Positions 43,077-51,823 of a DNA stretch of 64,000 nucleotides are shown here, one piece after another (positions within the stretch are counted from its first letter, which is position 1; each line of letters opens with the position of its first letter). The DNA comes from Streptomyces sp. NRRL S-244 (GTDB lineage: Bacteria; Actinomycetota; Actinomycetes; Streptomycetales; Streptomycetaceae): NCBI RefSeq assembly GCF_000717915.1, contig NZ_JOCX01000015.1, positions 124,001 to 188,000 of the forward strand. The letters are read 5' to 3'. A program made the translations under genes and the position numbers. Under the pieces are notes generated by a model that did no database searches, was not told the origin of the DNA, and saw only the letters and a program-made list of their open reading frames with translations.

Positions 43077-43889
43077 ATGAGCATGCCGCCACCGTCCCCG
43101 TACTCCCCCGGTCCGTACGGACCCCCGCAACAGCCGGGTCCGTACGCCGGTCAGCAGTACCCGTACCCGCCCCCACCGCAGCCGCAGCCGTACCACGGTC
43201 AAGGCGGGTGGGGGCAGCAGCCGACGGGGCTGCCGCCGGGCGGCCACCGGACCGGGAAGAGCGCCGGCGTCATCGTGGCCACGGTGGTGGGGCTCGTGGT
43301 CGCGGGGTTCGTGTTGAACCGGATGAAAGACGTGAACCAGCACACCAGCGGAGTCGGGTTCCCCGCGGCCAACTACCGGCTCACGGTGCCGAAGACCCTG
43401 CTGGGCGGTACGTACGCGCTCTCCGAGGACCTGTCGCAGACCCAGGGCAAGGAAGCGATCAAGGGCTATGACCCGAAGATCCGCAACCCGGAGCCCGCCA
43501 CCGGCCGGTACACGTCCGGATCGGCGACGGATCCGGACGGGGTCCTCGTCCTCTCCGGGATGTACGGCCAGTTCAAGGACCCGGCGGATGCCCGCAGGAA
43601 GATGATGGACGGGGCCTCGAAGGCCGACGGCGCGAAGACGGCGGTCCTCCCGCGGGACATCACGCCGAGCGGCGCGGACATCACCGTGACGTGCCAGGTG
43701 CTGACGTCGGTCGAGGAGGGTCAGACGACCACCCTGCCGATGTGTTCCTGGGCCGACGAGAACACGAGTGCCGCGGTCGCCGTGGTCACGCCCGAGACCG
43801 CCCGGCAGGACCCCGCCTCCGTCGACCTCGACGGCTTGGCCAGGACGACCCTGAAGGTGCGCGCCGAGGCCAGGCAGCCGATCAACTGA
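43077..43889 (+). CDS. Pro/Tyr-rich single-pass membrane protein
   Basis: A 270-residue protein with a cytoplasmic N-terminal region of Pro/Tyr/Gly/Gln-rich sequence (about 1-58), one TM helix (SAGVIVATVVGLVVAGFVL), and an extracytoplasmic domain of about 190 residues (FPAANYRLTVPKTLLGGTY, LSGMYGQFKDPADARRKMM). This layout is common among Streptomyces secreted-domain proteins of unknown function. TAGCGT lies 6 nt before the ATG with no ribosome-binding site, so the transcript may be leaderless. It faces the convergent SHOCT gene. Function unknown. Confidence 0.78.
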   Translation: MSMPPPSPYSPGPYGPPQQPGPYAGQQYPYPPPPQPQPYHGQGGWGQQPTGLPPGGHRTGKSAGVIVATVVGLVVAGFVLNRMKDVNQHTSGVGFPAANYRLTVPKTLLGGTYALSEDLSQTQGKEAIKGYDPKIRNPEPATGRYTSGSATDPDGVLVLSGMYGQFKDPADARRKMMDGASKADGAKTAVLPRDITPSGADITVTCQVLTSVEEGQTTTLPMCSWADENTSAAVAVVTPETARQDPASVDLDGLARTTLKVRAEARQPIN

Positions 43890-43890
43890 C

Positions 43891-43930
43891 CGGGCCGGGC
43901 CGGGTCAGGCGGGGCCGGGCCGGGTCAGGC
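43891..43930. repeat. Tandem 20-bp repeat between convergent genes
   Basis: Two adjacent copies of (C/G)GGGCCGGGC CGGGTCAGGC, 19 of 20 positions identical. The second copy contains the stop codon of the SHOCT gene. Probably a slippage duplication; the repeats do not form a good terminator stem. Confidence 0.7.
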
Positions 43931-44323
43931 CAGGAGCTTTGTCTTGGCTTGTTGGAACTCGGCCTCGGAGAGGGCGCCCTTGTCCTTCAGTTCGACGAGC
44001 CTGGCCAGTTCGTCGACGTGCGACCCGCCGGAGGAGGACGACCCGGCCGTCTTGCGGATGTAGTCCTGGAAGGCGGCCTCGGTCTCCTTGGCCTGCTTGG
44101 CCTCGCGCTGGGTCATGCTCTTGCCGCGGGCGATGATGTAGACCAGTACGCCGAGGAACGGCAGCAGGATCACGAAGATCAGCCACCCCGCCTTGGCCCA
44201 GCCGTTCAGTTCGTGGTCCCGGAAGAGGTCGGTGACCACCTTGAACAGCAGGAACAGCCACATGATCCACAAGAAGAACCAGACCATGCTCCAGAAGACA
44301 CTCAGCGCGGGGTAGTCGTCCAT
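43925..44323 (-). CDS. PLDc_N/SHOCT membrane protein
   Basis: A 132-residue protein. Two TM helices lie in the first half (FWSMVWFFLWIMWLFLLFKV and AGWLIFVILLPFLGVLVYII, the latter followed by ARGKSM), typical of the PLDc_N phospholipase D-nuclease N-terminal domain. A coiled segment and a C-terminal SHOCT motif follow (LARLVELKDKGALSEAEFQQ). SHOCT domains are short oligomerisation modules. Inner-membrane protein of unknown role, often stress-linked in actinomycetes. GGAGGCG precedes the ATG. Confidence 0.85.
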   Translation of the reverse strand: MDDYPALSVFWSMVWFFLWIMWLFLLFKVVTDLFRDHELNGWAKAGWLIFVILLPFLGVLVYIIARGKSMTQREAKQAKETEAAFQDYIRKTAGSSSSGGSHVDELARLVELKDKGALSEAEFQQAKTKLLA

Positions 44324-44498
44324 GGACGCCTCCTTCGGGCGGGCCCGATGCCCGCGATCAGCAGTATTGGCGCGCGTACCGCCTTCCGCATGTCGAGCCG
44401 GCCCCTGACGGCCTCCCCCGCCCGCCCGAACGGCGCCACCGCCGAGGCCCCCGCCCGTATCGCACGTTCCGCGGGACTCACCCGTTCGGGGTTCCCGT

Positions 44499-44542
44499 CC
44501 GGCCGGTGCTTCCTTCCGCAGGGCGGAGGCGGCACCGGCCGG
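44499..44542. terminator. Stem-loop downstream of darcynin gene
   Basis: 11-bp arms CCGGCCGGTGC/GCACCGGCCGG enclosing a 22-base loop that can itself pair partly (TTCCGC with GCGGA). It is 15 bp past the stop of the darcynin gene (44557, minus strand). The remaining bases from 44324 to 44498 show no supported gene. Confidence 0.7.
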
Positions 44543-44556
44543 TCAGGGGAGGAGCC

Positions 44557-44922
44557 TCAGGTGGCGAGGGTGGCCACCGGCTCCAGGCCGTAAGTGCGGG
44601 CGTAGCCGTTCTCGGTGCCCACGAGCAGGTCCACCACGTCGAAGTAGCGGTCCCAGAAGGGGGTTTCGCGCAGCGCGTCGATCAGCAGCCGGTAGGCGTC
44701 GTGGTCGTCCGCCTCCCAGACCCAGACGTCGGTGACCCGCGCCGAGTAGAACTCCGTGTCGTAGAAGCGGGAGCGGACGCCGCGGGTGCGGGCCTCGATC
44801 ACCGGGACGACGTGGGTGGTGAAGGCCCGGACGCGTTCGGCCACGGTCATCGCCAGCCACTCCGGCGTGGTCTTGACCAGCATGAACGCGGTGACCGGCG
44901 GCTCGGTTCCGTCAGTGGGCAT
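44557..44922 (-). CDS. Darcynin-like small protein
   Basis: A 121-residue protein resembling the darcynin family of small alpha/beta (dimeric ferredoxin-like) proteins: [21 protein letters not shown], an internal [20 protein letters not shown] strand pair, and [18 protein letters not shown]. The family's function is not established. Its start overlaps the NmrA-like gene stop by 11 bp in the same direction, so the two are co-translated and probably controlled by the divergent LysR gene. Family assignment rests on overall pattern recognition. Confidence 0.75.
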   Translation of the reverse strand: MPTDGTEPPVTAFMLVKTTPEWLAMTVAERVRAFTTHVVPVIEARTRGVRSRFYDTEFYSARVTDVWVWEADDHDAYRLLIDALRETPFWDRYFDVVDLLVGTENGYARTYGLEPVATLAT

Positions 44923-45829
44923 CGGCTGCCTCCGGGGTGGCGAGGACGGCGGGCTTGAGGGTCTGCGCGCACCACTGCGCGAATCCGGTGGCCGGGCCCG
45001 CCTGCGGCGAGCGGTCGACGCCCGAGTCCAGGCCCTGGTCCTTGGCGCGCTTCATGTCGACCATGCCCTCGACGAAGGCCTCGCCGAGGCCGTAGCCGAG
45101 CAGGGTGGACCGCATCTCGTCGAGCGGCTGGCGCCGGTAGCGGACCGGACGGCCCAGCTCCTCGGTCATGATGCGGGCCAGGTCGTCGGGCGACAGGTCC
45201 TGCGGGCCGAGCACCGGGACGCTGCCGACGCCGGTCCACGAGCGGTCCAGCAGCAGCCCGGCCGCCGCTCGGGCGATGTCGGCAGTGGCCACCATCGGGG
45301 CCTTGCGGTCCGCTGCGGCGGTATCGGTGAAGACGCCGTTCTCGCGGATCGAGTCGGCCTCCTCCAGCAGGTTCTCGAAGAAGGACGGGTTGGCCAGGGC
45401 GCGGTAGGCGACGCCGGAGCCGGCGATCAGGTCGTCCATGGCCAGGGAGGCGGTGACCAGCCCGGCCCGGGCGGCCTGCGGGGTGCCGCGGCCGAGCGCC
45501 GAGACGCCGACGACACGGCTGACGCCGTGGGCGGCGAACGCCCGCGCGGCCGGGCGGGTGAAGCCGCTGTACGCCTCGTCGGGCGTGGCCGAGACGTCCG
45601 GCGGCACCAGCCAGAAAACGGCGTCGGCCCCGGTGAAGGCGCGCTCGACGGTCGCGGCGTCGCCGTGCGAGCCGGTGACCACCTCGACCCGTCCGCGCAC
45701 GGCTTCGGGGAGCCGGGCAGGATCGCGGACCACGACGCGCAACTCCTCTCCGTGTGCGGGCGCGGCCTCGACCAGCAGTGACAGCAGCCGCCGGCCGATG
45801 TTCCCGGTGGGGGCGGTAATGACGATCAT
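44912..45829 (-). CDS. NmrA-like NAD(P)-binding protein
   Basis: A 305-residue atypical SDR: N-terminal [19 protein letters not shown] (GxxGxxG type), a Rossmann fold with [18 protein letters not shown], and substrate-domain sequence [20 protein letters not shown]. It lacks an obvious YxxxK pair, as in NmrA/isoflavone-reductase-like redox sensors and quinone reductases. It is first in the pair with the darcynin-like gene and divergent from a LysR regulator 107 bp away. Confidence 0.88.
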   Translation of the reverse strand: MIVITAPTGNIGRRLLSLLVEAAPAHGEELRVVVRDPARLPEAVRGRVEVVTGSHGDAATVERAFTGADAVFWLVPPDVSATPDEAYSGFTRPAARAFAAHGVSRVVGVSALGRGTPQAARAGLVTASLAMDDLIAGSGVAYRALANPSFFENLLEEADSIRENGVFTDTAAADRKAPMVATADIARAAAGLLLDRSWTGVGSVPVLGPQDLSPDDLARIMTEELGRPVRYRRQPLDEMRSTLLGYGLGEAFVEGMVDMKRAKDQGLDSGVDRSPQAGPATGFAQWCAQTLKPAVLATPEAADAH

Positions 45830-45886
45830 GAATTCCTCACGGTCTTTGTCGGCTTGGTACGCCCTTCATCGTGCGGACGCCAACGG

Positions 45887-45899
45887 CATTGCCACAATG
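45887..45899. promoter_or_regulatory. Putative LysR-type operator
   Basis: CATTGCCACAATG, perfect 5-bp arms around 3 bp, containing the T-N11-A spacing expected of LysR regulators. It lies 38 bp before the LysR start, with a related CCAATCATTG at 45913-45922. Probably controls both the regulator and the divergent NmrA/darcynin genes. Confidence 0.55.
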
Positions 45900-45936
45900 G
45901 GAACTTCAGCATCCAATCATTGCCTGGAACGGAATA

Positions 45937-46881
45937 ATGCCGGTGAGCAGCCCAGACCCGAACCTCGACGCCAATCTCGCCGTCGCCCTCGACGCCCTTC
46001 TGACCGAGCAGAGCGTCACCCGTGCCGCCGCGCGGCTGCACACCTCCCCCGCGGCGATGAGCCGCACCCTGGCCCGGCTGCGCCGGGTGCTCCAGGATCC
46101 GCTGCTGGTGCGGGCAGGCCAGGCGATGGTGCCCACACCCCGCGCCGAGGCGCTGCGGGACGAGGCCGCCGCGGTGGTGCGCCGGCTGGAGGCACTGCTC
46201 ACCCCGAGCGGCGGTATCGACCCCGCCGCGCTGCGGCGCACCTTCACCGTCCAGGCCTCGGACCTGGTCGGCGCGGCGCTGGCGCCGGGTCTGCTCGGGC
46301 TGGCCCGGCGCCGGGCGCCGGGGGTCTCGCTGCGGGTGCTGGCCGAGGAGTGGGAGGCGGGCCCCGCACTGCGCGAGGGCCGGATCGATCTGGAGATCGG
46401 GGCCATCGACCACACCGACCCGGAGACCCGGGTCGAGGAGCTGGTCACGGTGCGGATGGCGGCCGGCGTCAGGGCCGGGCACCCGCTCGCCGAAGGAACC
46501 CTGACGCCCGCCAGGCTGGCCGCGGCCGAGCACGTGGCGGTCAGCCGCCGGGGACGCTTCACCGGCCCGCTGGACGCGGCCTTGGCCGGGCAAGGGCTCA
46601 GCCGGCGGGTCAGCGCCGTCCTGCCCGGGCATCTGGCGGCGATGGCACTGGCGGCGGCCGGCGACGCGGTCTGCCTGGTGCCGACCGCGCTGCCGGGCGA
46701 GCCCCCTTCACCACTCGGCGACGCGGCGCACGCGCTGGGACTGCGCCTGCTGGACATCCCGCTGCCGCTGCCTCCACTGACGATCGGCATGGCCTGGCAC
46801 CCGCGCCACACCACCGACGGGGCCCATCAGTGGCTGCGTGGCGCCGCGCGCCGGGTACTGCGTCCGGCCCGGGAGGAATAG
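45937..46881 (+). CDS. LysR-family transcriptional regulator
   Basis: A 314-residue regulator. The N-terminal HTH has LDALLTEQSVTRAAARLHTS and PAAMSRTLARLRRVLQDPLL, a linker helix (LRDEAAAVVRRLEALL), and a C-terminal periplasmic-binding-like effector domain. The ATG at 45937 has GGAACGGA upstream; an in-frame start 66 bases earlier would put coding over the operator. Divergent to the NmrA-like gene, its likely target. Inducer unknown. Confidence 0.9.
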   Translation: MPVSSPDPNLDANLAVALDALLTEQSVTRAAARLHTSPAAMSRTLARLRRVLQDPLLVRAGQAMVPTPRAEALRDEAAAVVRRLEALLTPSGGIDPAALRRTFTVQASDLVGAALAPGLLGLARRRAPGVSLRVLAEEWEAGPALREGRIDLEIGAIDHTDPETRVEELVTVRMAAGVRAGHPLAEGTLTPARLAAAEHVAVSRRGRFTGPLDAALAGQGLSRRVSAVLPGHLAAMALAAAGDAVCLVPTALPGEPPSPLGDAAHALGLRLLDIPLPLPPLTIGMAWHPRHTTDGAHQWLRGAARRVLRPAREE

Positions 46882-46918
46882 CCCCCGGTGCGGGTCCGCG
46901 CACACCCGGGCGCCGGGC

Positions 46919-48340
46919 TCACGCCGATTCCGCCGCCACCCGGCCGGAGGCCACCGCCTCCACCAGCGCCCGGTGGTCGCGCTCGTTGAGGTCGGCATAG
47001 GCCTCCGCGAACCGGGCCAGCGCCCGGTCGAAGACGTCTCCGCTGCCCAGGTAGGCGGCGATGGCGATCCGGTCCCCGGACCGGGCGTGCGCCCGGGCCA
47101 GCGTGGTGCCGCACACCTCGCCGAACGTGCGCATGCCGCGCGGCACCATGAGCGCCGGCTCGACGCTGCCCTTCCAGTCCCGCAACTGCCTTACATAGAA
47201 GTCCCGTTCACGGCCGTCGATCCCCGTCAGCCGGTGCCAGCCCAGGAAGATGTCACTGGCCGCCTGCATCAGGCGCTGCCCGGCCACCACCCGTTCGCCC
47301 TGCATGGCGTACTCGCCGGGGCCGGCGTACGGGGCGAGGACCGACTCCCCCGCCTCCTTGGCCTGGAGGATCAGCGGGTCGCCGCCGTCCCGCCCCAGGA
47401 GCAGGATGATCCAGCACCGGGTGCCCACGCTGCCGACGCCCACCACCTTGCGCGCCATGTCGACGACGGTGAACTGCCGCAGCAGGTGCAGCCGGTCCGA
47501 CGGAAGGGTCTGCCCGTAGCTCTCGACCAGGTCGCGGATCTGCTCCTCCAGCGTGCTGCGCTCCTCGTCCGGCAGCAGCTCCGAGAGGGGTGTGACCAGC
47601 GGCGGGAGCGACCTGAACCGGCTTTGCCCGGCGACCACTTCGGTGAGCTTTCCGGCGGCCTGGAGGCTGTCGCGCCCGCGCGCCTTCGCCAGTACCTCGG
47701 CCAGCTTCCGGCGGCCGCGCGAGCGCAGTTCGGCCGCAGCCAGCGTACGGAGCTGTTCCGCGTCGACCCGCGAGTACCAGACGTCGAGGTGGCTCATGAC
47801 GGCGTAGCGGCGCATCTGCTCGCGGTAGGACCTGGCGGTGGACCGGACGATCTCGGTGCGCTCGCGATCGGTGAAGCCGTTCTCCCGCCCGGCGATGGCC
47901 AGGCTCACGGCCAGCCGCTTGACGTCCCATTCCCACGGGCCGGGCAGTGTCTCGTCGAAGTCGTTGATGTCGAACAGCAGATTGCGCTCCGGGGAGCCGA
48001 GGAGCCCGTAGTTCAGCATGTGGGCATCGCCGCACAGTTGGACCCGCAGTCCCGAGTCCGGCGTGTGGGCCAGGTCTGCCGTCATGACGGCGGCGGCACC
48101 GCGGTAGAAGCGGAACGGCGACTCCACCATCCGCCCGTACCGGATCGGCACCAGTTCCGCCACCCGGCCGGCCGACTGCCCTTCGAGTACGTCCACCGGA
48201 TCCTGGCGGTGTGCGGGCGGCTCGAACTCCCCGTGGCCGGATCGGGGTGCCTTGCGGCGGGCGGCCCGGCCGCGTACGGCCCGTTCCTCGACGGACAGCC
48301 GCCGAAAGTCGCCCTCCGCCCTTGTGGCACGCATTGCCAT
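46919..48340 (-). CDS. DUF2252 family protein
   Basis: A 473-residue kinase-like-fold protein of the DUF2252 family: RFYRGAAAVMTADLAHTP, the hallmark QLCGDAHMLNYG and NLLFDINDFDETLPGPWEWD (aminoglycoside-phosphotransferase-like catalytic Asp region), and WIILLLGRDGGDPLILQAKE (Lys motif). Three in-frame ATGs lie close together; 48340 is preferred because GGAGG ends 9 nt upstream, while 48346 is only 3 nt away. Cytosolic; substrate unknown. It is convergent with the LysR gene, 37 bp apart. Confidence 0.87.
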   Translation of the reverse strand: MAMRATRAEGDFRRLSVEERAVRGRAARRKAPRSGHGEFEPPAHRQDPVDVLEGQSAGRVAELVPIRYGRMVESPFRFYRGAAAVMTADLAHTPDSGLRVQLCGDAHMLNYGLLGSPERNLLFDINDFDETLPGPWEWDVKRLAVSLAIAGRENGFTDRERTEIVRSTARSYREQMRRYAVMSHLDVWYSRVDAEQLRTLAAAELRSRGRRKLAEVLAKARGRDSLQAAGKLTEVVAGQSRFRSLPPLVTPLSELLPDEERSTLEEQIRDLVESYGQTLPSDRLHLLRQFTVVDMARKVVGVGSVGTRCWIILLLGRDGGDPLILQAKEAGESVLAPYAGPGEYAMQGERVVAGQRLMQAASDIFLGWHRLTGIDGRERDFYVRQLRDWKGSVEPALMVPRGMRTFGEVCGTTLARAHARSGDRIAIAAYLGSGDVFDRALARFAEAYADLNERDHRALVEAVASGRVAAESA

Positions 48341-48478
48341 CGCCATGCACCTCCAGGCCACGTCACTCGGGCCCCTGCTGCCCAGCATGGCACTCCCGGC
48401 AGTGCGCCGCCGTCCGCACGAAGCGGCCCCCTGGAGACGCTCGGCCCCGCTCAGCCGTGCTCGGCCCAGCCGGCTCGG

Positions 48479-48505
48479 CCCTGTCAGCCCTGTCAGCCCT
48501 GTCAG
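48479..48505. repeat. Three tandem 9-bp repeats at end of BrkB gene
   Basis: CCCTGTCAG repeated three times without interruption, running into the BrkB-like stop codon (48502-48504), with degenerate GCTCGGCC repeats just to the left. Probably replication slippage. The rest of 48341-48478 shows no gene. Confidence 0.75.
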
Positions 48506-49416
48506 TCCTGCTCGGCTCCCGGCCGGTTCGGAGTCGGACTGCCAAGCCGCCGGGCGAGGAACGGCTCCTGCGCGAGGACGGCCCCCGTGGTGATGCCGAT
48601 GGCGACGGCCACGCACACCACGATCAGCCAGGACAGCAGCACGAAGACGGAGCCGGCCGAACCGAATTGGTCCAGTGTCCGGTTGAGGGCCCTCGGCATG
48701 TAGAAGCGCGCGGTGATCGAAAGGGCGGTGACGCCAACGGCGGTGATCACCGCTCCCGGCAGCAGGGCGAGCCAGCCGACCAGCCCGCCCAGCAGCAGGT
48801 GCTGGGTCCACCACCACACCAGCGTCTGGAAGACGAGCGTGAGCGGAATGCCCAGCCAGAGCCCGAGGCCGAACCCTTCGCGAATGGGGCCCTGCACGGC
48901 CAGCAGGCAGATCCAGCCGGCGATCCAGACGAGCCAGCGCCAGATCGCGATCCGCGCCCCCGTACGCGGGATCTCCCACGCCCGCTTGCACAGCCGCTGC
49001 ATGGCGCGGCTGACGGCGGTCGCGGACAGCAGCACCATCAGGGCGCCCACCAGGCCCACCGCATTCTGGAATTCCCCGTCGGAGCCGGCGAAGATTTCGT
49101 TCAGCTGCTCGCTCGCCGCGCCGTTGAGCCCGAACACCGCGCGCACCGATGCGGCCAGTTGCTCCCGTACGGCCTCCGGGGCGAACGAGGCGAAGACGAA
49201 GAGCAGCGGCACGGCGGTCAGGAAACACTGCGCGGCGAGCCGCGTCGCGGAGTCGAAGATGTCGACCGCCAGCATGCGCTCGGCGGCGTTGGTGACCACC
49301 GGGAAGCGGGACTCGGCCCGGTGCTTGAGCCGCCGGGCCGTCGCCGTCGCGGCGCGCCACCGGGTCCGCCACCACGAGGGGTGCGGGGCACTGCGCGCGT
49401 TCCTGCCGGAGGGCAT
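48502..49416 (-). CDS. YihY/BrkB-family membrane protein
   Basis: A 304-residue inner-membrane protein with about six TM helices: LAAQCFLTAVPLLFVFASFA, VGLVGALMVLLSATAVSRAM, WRWLVWIAGWICLLAVQG, LGLWLGIPLTLVFQTLVWWW, ALLPGAVITAVGVTALSITA and VFVLLSWLIVVCVAVAIGIT. It has a basic N-terminus and the family FYMPRALNR motif. Role unknown in this family. The ATG has no ribosome-binding site of its own; its first bases overlap the stop of a 12-codon ORF (TGATG), implying coupled initiation. Confidence 0.88.
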   Translation of the reverse strand: MPSGRNARSAPHPSWWRTRWRAATATARRLKHRAESRFPVVTNAAERMLAVDIFDSATRLAAQCFLTAVPLLFVFASFAPEAVREQLAASVRAVFGLNGAASEQLNEIFAGSDGEFQNAVGLVGALMVLLSATAVSRAMQRLCKRAWEIPRTGARIAIWRWLVWIAGWICLLAVQGPIREGFGLGLWLGIPLTLVFQTLVWWWTQHLLLGGLVGWLALLPGAVITAVGVTALSITARFYMPRALNRTLDQFGSAGSVFVLLSWLIVVCVAVAIGITTGAVLAQEPFLARRLGSPTPNRPGAEQD

Positions 49417-49454
49417 CAGTACACCGACAGCACCGGCGGGGTGGTCGTCGTCAT
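49416..49454 (-). CDS. 12-residue leader ORF upstream of BrkB-like gene
   Basis: ATG-started MTTTTPPVLSVY, preceded by GAGGAGA about 6-7 nt upstream. Its TGA overlaps the BrkB-like ATG as TGATG. The downstream gene lacks its own ribosome-binding site, so this mini-ORF probably delivers ribosomes to it. The TPP run could slow translation. Confidence 0.55.
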   Translation of the reverse strand: MTTTTPPVLSVY

Positions 49455-49658
49455 CGGGGGGTCTCCTCGGGGAAGGGCCTCGCCTTCATTCTGGTTCATT
49501 CTGGCCCCGCCGACCTGGCGCGTCGCGGCGATCGGCCGGGCCGTCGGACAGGCGACGTGTTCCGGGGTGCGCGAAGGTGCGGGCGTACGGACGCGGTGCT
49601 GCAATGGGCTCTAGGCCGCACGCACGGGTGAGGACGGGGGACGGGAAGGAACGGCTCC

Positions 49659-50981
49659 ATGACGCAGCCGGCGGAAGCCGCGAAGCTCGGCGAGCTGCTC
49701 CGGGCACCGGGGTACCTCAAGACGCTGCTGTTCTGCGGGCTCGTCGGCATCCCGGTCTCGCTGGCCGCCTTCTGGTTCCTCGCCGGACTCCAAGAACTGG
49801 AACGCCTGGTGTGGGTGGACCTCCCGCACGCCGCCGGATTCGACTCACCGCCGTGGTGGTGGCCGCTTCCGTTGCTGCTGATCTCCGGCATCTGCGTCGG
49901 GCTGATCGTCACCCACTTCCCCGGGGCCGGCGGGCACGTCCCCGCCTCCGGTCTGCACCCGGGCGCTTCCAGCCCCGCAGTCCTGCCGGGGGTGCTCCTC
50001 GCGGCCGTGTTCAGCCTCCCGCTCGGCGCCACGCTCGGCCCGGAGGCCCCGCTCATCGCGCTGGGCGGCGGACTCGCGGTCGCGCTCCGGCACCTCACGG
50101 GAACCCCGGAGACACCGGCGAGCACCGCACTGCTGGGCGCGGCCGGATCGGCAGCGGCGATCGCCGCCATCTTCGGCAATCCGCTGATCGCCGCCGTGCT
50201 GCTGATGGAGATCGCGGGCGTGGGCGGGCCCCGGCTGTTCGCCGTGATGCTGCCGGCGCTGCTGTCGAGCGGCATCGGCTCGCTCGTGTTCACCGGGTTC
50301 GGCCGCTGGACCGGTCTGTCGACCGGCAACCTGAAGCTGGACCCGGGCGTGGAGTTCCCCCGGCTGGACATCGGTGACGTGGTCTGGTCGATCCTCATGG
50401 CCGTGGTCATCGCCTGCGCCGTGCACCTGATCCAGCACGGGGGCCGGCTGACCGCCATCCGCGTCGCCGGACGGCCGCTGCTCGTCACGACCCTCTGCGC
50501 GCTCGCCGCCGGGGTCTGCGCGGCCGCGTACGCATTGGGCACCGGCCTCAATCCCGCGGACGTGGCCTCCTCGGGCCAGGGCACGATGGGCCGGCTGGTC
50601 GGGGATCCGCACGCCTGGGGCGTGGGCGCGCTGATCGCCGTCCTGCTCTGCAAGGGCGCCGCGTTCTCCCTGTGCCTGGGCAGCCTGCGCGGCGGCCCCA
50701 TCTTCCCGTCGCTGTTCCTCGGCGCGGCGGCGGGCGTCCTCTGCTCGCCCCTGCCCGGACTGGGCGTCGGCGCGGGGCTGGCGGCCGGCATGGCCGCCGC
50801 CACCGTGAGCGCGCTGCGGCTTCCGGTCAGCACCGTGCTGCTGGTGGTCCTGGTCCTGGGAAGCACCGCGATGATGCCGGTGGCGATCCTCTCCACGGTC
50901 GTGGCCTTCGTCACGACCGAACTCCTCCCTCCGGGCCCCCCGATCCCCCCGGTCGGCCGCACCCCCCGGCCCGCTCAGTGA
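49659..50981 (+). CDS. CLC-family chloride channel/transporter
   Basis: A 440-residue polytopic protein with the CLC architecture. The Glu-gate region reads LGPEAPLIALGGGLAVAL (equivalent of GREGP, but GPEAP here), with helix-start sequences HVPASGLHPG and SLRGGPIFPSLFLGAAAGV. The ATG follows GGGAAGGAACGG. It ends 7 bp inside the convergent regulator gene. It would move chloride (or a similar anion), possibly coupled to protons given the retained Glu. The variant filter residues mean selectivity is uncertain. Confidence 0.87.
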   Translation: MTQPAEAAKLGELLRAPGYLKTLLFCGLVGIPVSLAAFWFLAGLQELERLVWVDLPHAAGFDSPPWWWPLPLLLISGICVGLIVTHFPGAGGHVPASGLHPGASSPAVLPGVLLAAVFSLPLGATLGPEAPLIALGGGLAVALRHLTGTPETPASTALLGAAGSAAAIAAIFGNPLIAAVLLMEIAGVGGPRLFAVMLPALLSSGIGSLVFTGFGRWTGLSTGNLKLDPGVEFPRLDIGDVVWSILMAVVIACAVHLIQHGGRLTAIRVAGRPLLVTTLCALAAGVCAAAYALGTGLNPADVASSGQGTMGRLVGDPHAWGVGALIAVLLCKGAAFSLCLGSLRGGPIFPSLFLGAAAGVLCSPLPGLGVGAGLAAGMAAATVSALRLPVSTVLLVVLVLGSTAMMPVAILSTVVAFVTTELLPPGPPIPPVGRTPRPAQ

Positions 50982-51310
50982 CCCCAGTCGCCGGCGATCG
51001 CCCGCAGGGCCGCGAGGTGGCGCCGGTACGCGGCGCGGCCCTCCGCCGTCACGGCGATCCAGGTACGCGGACGCCGGCCCACCCTCCCCTTGTGGACCTC
51101 GACGTATCCGGCGTCCTCCAGAGCGGCCACCTGCTTGGAGAGCAGCGAGTCGGTGACCTCCACGAGGTCGCGCACGAAGCCGAACTCCGCCTTGTCCAGC
51201 GGCATCAGGGCCGCCATGACCGAGATCCGGACGGGTGCGTTGAGCAGCGGATCGAGCCCGTGCCGCGGGTGGGAACCGGCGTGGAGTCCGCCTCCGGGGT
51301 CCGCCGTCAC
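50975..51310 (-). CDS. Winged-helix (MarR/ArsR-like) transcriptional regulator
   Basis: A 111-residue regulator: LLNAPVRISVMAALMPLDKA, recognition helix region LVEVTDSLLSKQVAALEDAG, wing YVEVHKGRVGRRPRTWIAVT, and a C-terminal dimer helix (AAYRRHLAALRAIAG). It matches the short winged-helix DNA-binding type seen with adjacent membrane proteins. The GTG overlaps the membrane-protein stop (GTGA). It probably represses its own unit through the direct repeats at 51759-51787. The last 7 bp overlap the CLC gene tail-to-tail. Confidence 0.88.
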   Translation of the reverse strand: MTADPGGGLHAGSHPRHGLDPLLNAPVRISVMAALMPLDKAEFGFVRDLVEVTDSLLSKQVAALEDAGYVEVHKGRVGRRPRTWIAVTAEGRAAYRRHLAALRAIAGDWGH

Positions 51311-51726
51311 GAGGACCGCCGCTGTTCGAGACCGGCCCCGACGGCAAGCGGCAGCGCACAGGCGAGCGCGCCGACTGCGGTGAACGGCACGCTGTCGGCG
51401 AAGAGGGTGCTGCCCAGCGCCACCGTCCCGGCGAAGACCAGGCCCCACGTCGCCACGATGACCCCGTGCCTGGCACCGAACCCGCGCCGCACCACCGGCT
51501 GCCGGGCGGCGTACGCACTCAGCCCCCCGACCAGCACCACCTGGGCGACCGCCAGGGTGGAGGCCGCCGCGAACCCGTGCCACAGCAGCGCCGCCGGCAC
51601 CAGGAGCAGCTGGCTCCCTCCGAACACCGCAAGGTAGCGCGCGTACCACCCGCTCCGCCGCCGTGCGGCCTTCTCCAGCGCTGCCGCCTTGCCCAAAGCC
51701 CCGACGGCGTTTCCCGACGTACCCAC
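51307..51726 (-). CDS. Four-helix membrane protein partnered with regulator
   Basis: A 139-residue protein with a short soluble N-terminus and about four TM helices: YLAVFGGSQLLLVPAALLWH, LAVAQVVLVGGLSAYAA, VIVATWGLVFAGTVALGS and FTAVGALACALPLAVGAG. No family is recognised. It is first gene of a two-gene unit, translationally coupled to the winged-helix regulator, and could be the membrane sensor for it or its regulated effector. Confidence 0.75.
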   Translation of the reverse strand: MGTSGNAVGALGKAAALEKAARRRSGWYARYLAVFGGSQLLLVPAALLWHGFAAASTLAVAQVVLVGGLSAYAARQPVVRRGFGARHGVIVATWGLVFAGTVALGSTLFADSVPFTAVGALACALPLAVGAGLEQRRSS

Positions 51727-51758
51727 AGCAGGTCCCCCTCAACTCCGATGCCCATCAG

Positions 51759-51787
51759 CTACTTTCCAGAATGATCTCTACTTTCCA
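51759..51787. promoter_or_regulatory. Direct repeats CTACTTTCCA, 19-bp period
   Basis: CTACTTTCCA occurs at 51759-51768 and 51778-51787, followed by TTTTGGCAAA. They lie in an AT-rich island 33 bp upstream of the membrane-protein gene. The spacing of nearly two helical turns suits a dimeric winged-helix regulator. Confidence 0.6.
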
Positions 51788-51823
51788 TTTTGGCAAATAA
51801 CGGGTGGGGGCGGTCCGGTACGG

